In this document: piece by piece, positions 63,749 through 64,000 of the stretch
Numbering within the stretch: position 1 is the first letter of the stretch
How the letters are laid out: every line of letters begins with the position of its first letter
Translations under genes and position numbers: made by a program
Origin: Lytechinus pictus
Lineage: Eukaryota; Echinodermata; Echinoidea; Temnopleuroida; Toxopneustidae
Assembly: GCF_037042905.1 (NCBI RefSeq)
Contig: NC_087249.1
Coordinates: 38,501,401-38,565,400, forward strand
DNA length: 64,000 nt
Reading direction: 5' to 3'
Notes under the pieces: model-generated
Seen by the model: only the letters and a program-made list of their open reading frames with translations
Databases searched by the model: none
What the model was told of the DNA's origin: nothing

Positions 63749-64000
63749 ACTCTAGGCGACACCCCAATACTTACCCGTGTTAATAAACTGGGACTCCACT
63801 CACGCGCATTTGGGCCGCCCTAGCTTACAACTAAGCTTTGTTTTACGAAAAAATAAATATTCTTATGATTCAATACATGTTACTAAATAAATTTGTACTG
63901 TTAAATCGGTACTCACCGGTTCTTTTCTTGAATTTGCTGGCAATTTCCCACGCTTCTGGCTACAATTCTGCGACTAGCCCTGTCGCGGTAGACAGCTACA

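Overview
The window reads as AT-rich, repeat-dense, intron-rich animal nuclear DNA. A marine deuterostome is likely, most probably a sea urchin. The reasons are one ETS-family gene that resembles vertebrate ELF1/ELF2/ELF4 at its N-terminus, tRNA-derived SINEs, many short palindromic elements, foldback elements with tandem-repeat arms, elements carrying ~160-bp tandem cores, and a great excess of TACATGTA. The species assignment is inference. I see no bacterial genes, rRNA, CRISPR array or intact tRNA gene.

Only one protein-coding gene can be assembled with confidence: an ELF/E74-class ETS transcription factor on the + strand. Nine coding exons (29941-30006, 34301-34451, 49505-49645, 50203-50322, 50957-51031, 52377-52568, 53095-53169, 54073-54265, 55953-56055) join through GT-AG introns into an uninterrupted 371-residue frame. 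The ETS domain lies at the extreme C-terminus. The ATG exon has a good splice acceptor 22 bases before the ATG, so the gene's main promoter and non-coding 5' exon(s) lie upstream and were not located. A second, internal promoter and alternative first exon is proposed near 40.0-40.2 kb. It has a TATA box, CCAAT box, octamer and a cluster of CGGAA ETS cores, and its short coding exon ends in phase 1, matching exon 3. The predicted isoform of about 314 residues would lack the N-terminal activation region, much as vertebrate ELF2 uses alternative 5' ends.

Layout. 1-29918: no recognisable coding exon; transposon-derived repeats including three copies of a CTCGAG-rich TA-flanked element, mariner-like and Mutator-like elements, SINE and microsatellites. 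29919-34451: exons 1 and 2, separated by an intron with a tandem-core element and a 2.75-kb foldback element with an 8-bp target duplication. 34452-49504: a 15-kb intron with a 2.1-kb 13-nt minisatellite, the internal promoter, two foldback elements, a second tandem-core element, and a LINE remnant interrupted by a foldback element and a 3.6-kb hAT-like element. 49505-56055: exons 3-9, with SINEs and palindromic elements in the introns. 56056 to about 59.9 kb: probable 3' UTR and flank. 60-64 kb: repeats and hairpins; no gene seen.

The most interesting points are the internal promoter with its candidate ETS autoregulatory sites, the vertebrate-ELF-like N-terminus joined to a Drosophila E74-like abrupt C-terminus, the run of in-frame skippable exons including a histidine-rich one, and two transposon-borne arrays placing nuclear-receptor DR1 sites in the introns of an E74-class gene.
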